The position numbers were made by a program, and so were the translations under genes. The notes under the pieces were generated by a model, which did no database searches, was not told where the DNA came from, and was given only the letters and a program-made list of their open reading frames with translations. A stretch of 43,657 nucleotides of DNA from Acanthaster planci (lineage: Eukaryota; Echinodermata; Asteroidea; Valvatida; Acanthasteridae): assembly GCF_001949145.1 (NCBI RefSeq), contig NW_019091388.1, forward strand, positions 290,896-334,552. The letters run 5' to 3'. Of this stretch, positions 43,336 to 43,657 are shown one piece after another (the first letter of the stretch is position 1; the number at the start of each line of letters is the position of its first letter).

Positions 43336-43657
43336 CATTAATAAATTCATAATTACACACGCACCCACACAAATGGGCAAGAAGTGTGAGCGGGCCATTG
43401 AAAATGTACAGGGGTGCTACTTCAATGATCATTTTCTCTCAGGTTTTCTTACTTTGTTTAGTTTTTTTCTGAGAAAATATCTTAAATCGCTATTAGTGTC
43501 TAATTAAATTGGAATTTTTGGTGCCCTGTAAAAAAATTTAAAATCGTAATTTTTCCTTTGCGTGCAAGAGTGTCGTTTCTTAGTATGGCCCCCTTTCATC
43601 TTAAGTAGTATAAAGTACATCGTTAGTGTCCTCGGACCCAACCTGTGCATTTGTAAA
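43336..43657. other. Right edge, non-coding
   Basis: AT-rich; no gene or repeat recognised. Confidence 0.4.

Noticed and set aside
1-43657. CRISPR arrays, bacterial operons and tRNA genes
   Set aside because: There is no regularly spaced direct-repeat array and no ribosome-binding or operon layout. No cloverleaf with a T-loop GTTCRANNC context was convincing by eye; a tRNA covariance search would be decisive.

Overview
The window is animal nuclear DNA, most likely from a marine invertebrate and perhaps a deuterostome such as a hemichordate, lancelet or echinoderm. The reasons are the AT-rich, intron-rich, low gene density layout; one recognisable host exon from a class A neuropeptide-type GPCR with a consensus splice donor; and many decayed transposons of animal families. 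The species cannot be fixed from sequence alone. There are no operons, ribosome binding sites or CRISPR arrays. Most open frames over 60 codons look like chance.

The centrepiece is a decayed Polinton/Maverick-type (adintovirus-like) element at about 11125-19491 (about 8.4 kb). It has roughly 200-220 bp terminal inverted repeats (TIRs) starting AG and ending CT, and a near-match 5-bp target duplication (ACAAT/ACGAT). It carries a protein-primed type B DNA polymerase (minus strand) and a retroviral-type DDE integrase (plus strand), whose 3' ends overlap. Five further ORFs have no function I can assign: three on plus (11362-13525) and two on minus (13608-15020). They occupy the space where Polintons usually carry capsid, protease and packaging ATPase genes, none of which I can recognise here. 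The layout is very compact: 20 bp between the divergent starts, abutting ORFs, and a hairpin flanked by AATAAA signals on both strands between convergent genes. Nearly every ORF is broken by frameshifts and stops, so this is a fossil copy.

Region by region. 1-7100 is mostly empty of genes, with a 200-bp hAT-like MITE at 3721. 7108-7284 is a LINE reverse transcriptase fragment. 8690-9795 is one interrupted copy of an uncharacterised dispersed repeat and contains a near-perfect 45-bp hairpin. 11125-19491 is the Polinton-like element. 20531-20888 is a possible Cys-containing exon next to the only N in the window. 21088-25192 is a second large element with 0.6-0.7 kb TIRs, an internal minisatellite and two unrecognised ORFs. 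25719-26564 is a fold-back element. 26845-27530 is the most complete copy of the dispersed repeat; a third partial copy lies at 42960-43335. 28312-28722 is a PIF/Harbinger-like MITE with a TTA duplication. 32730-33077 is the GPCR exon. 33648-33870 is a hairpin insertion flanked by a 14-bp direct repeat. 36121-36836 is a hAT-like element. 40596-40680 resembles 5S rRNA. 41592-41644 carries a hammerhead-like CTGATGA...GAAAC hairpin motif that recurs in the 33.7-kb hairpin.

All alignments were made by eye and all family assignments come from recalled motif knowledge; no database was searched.
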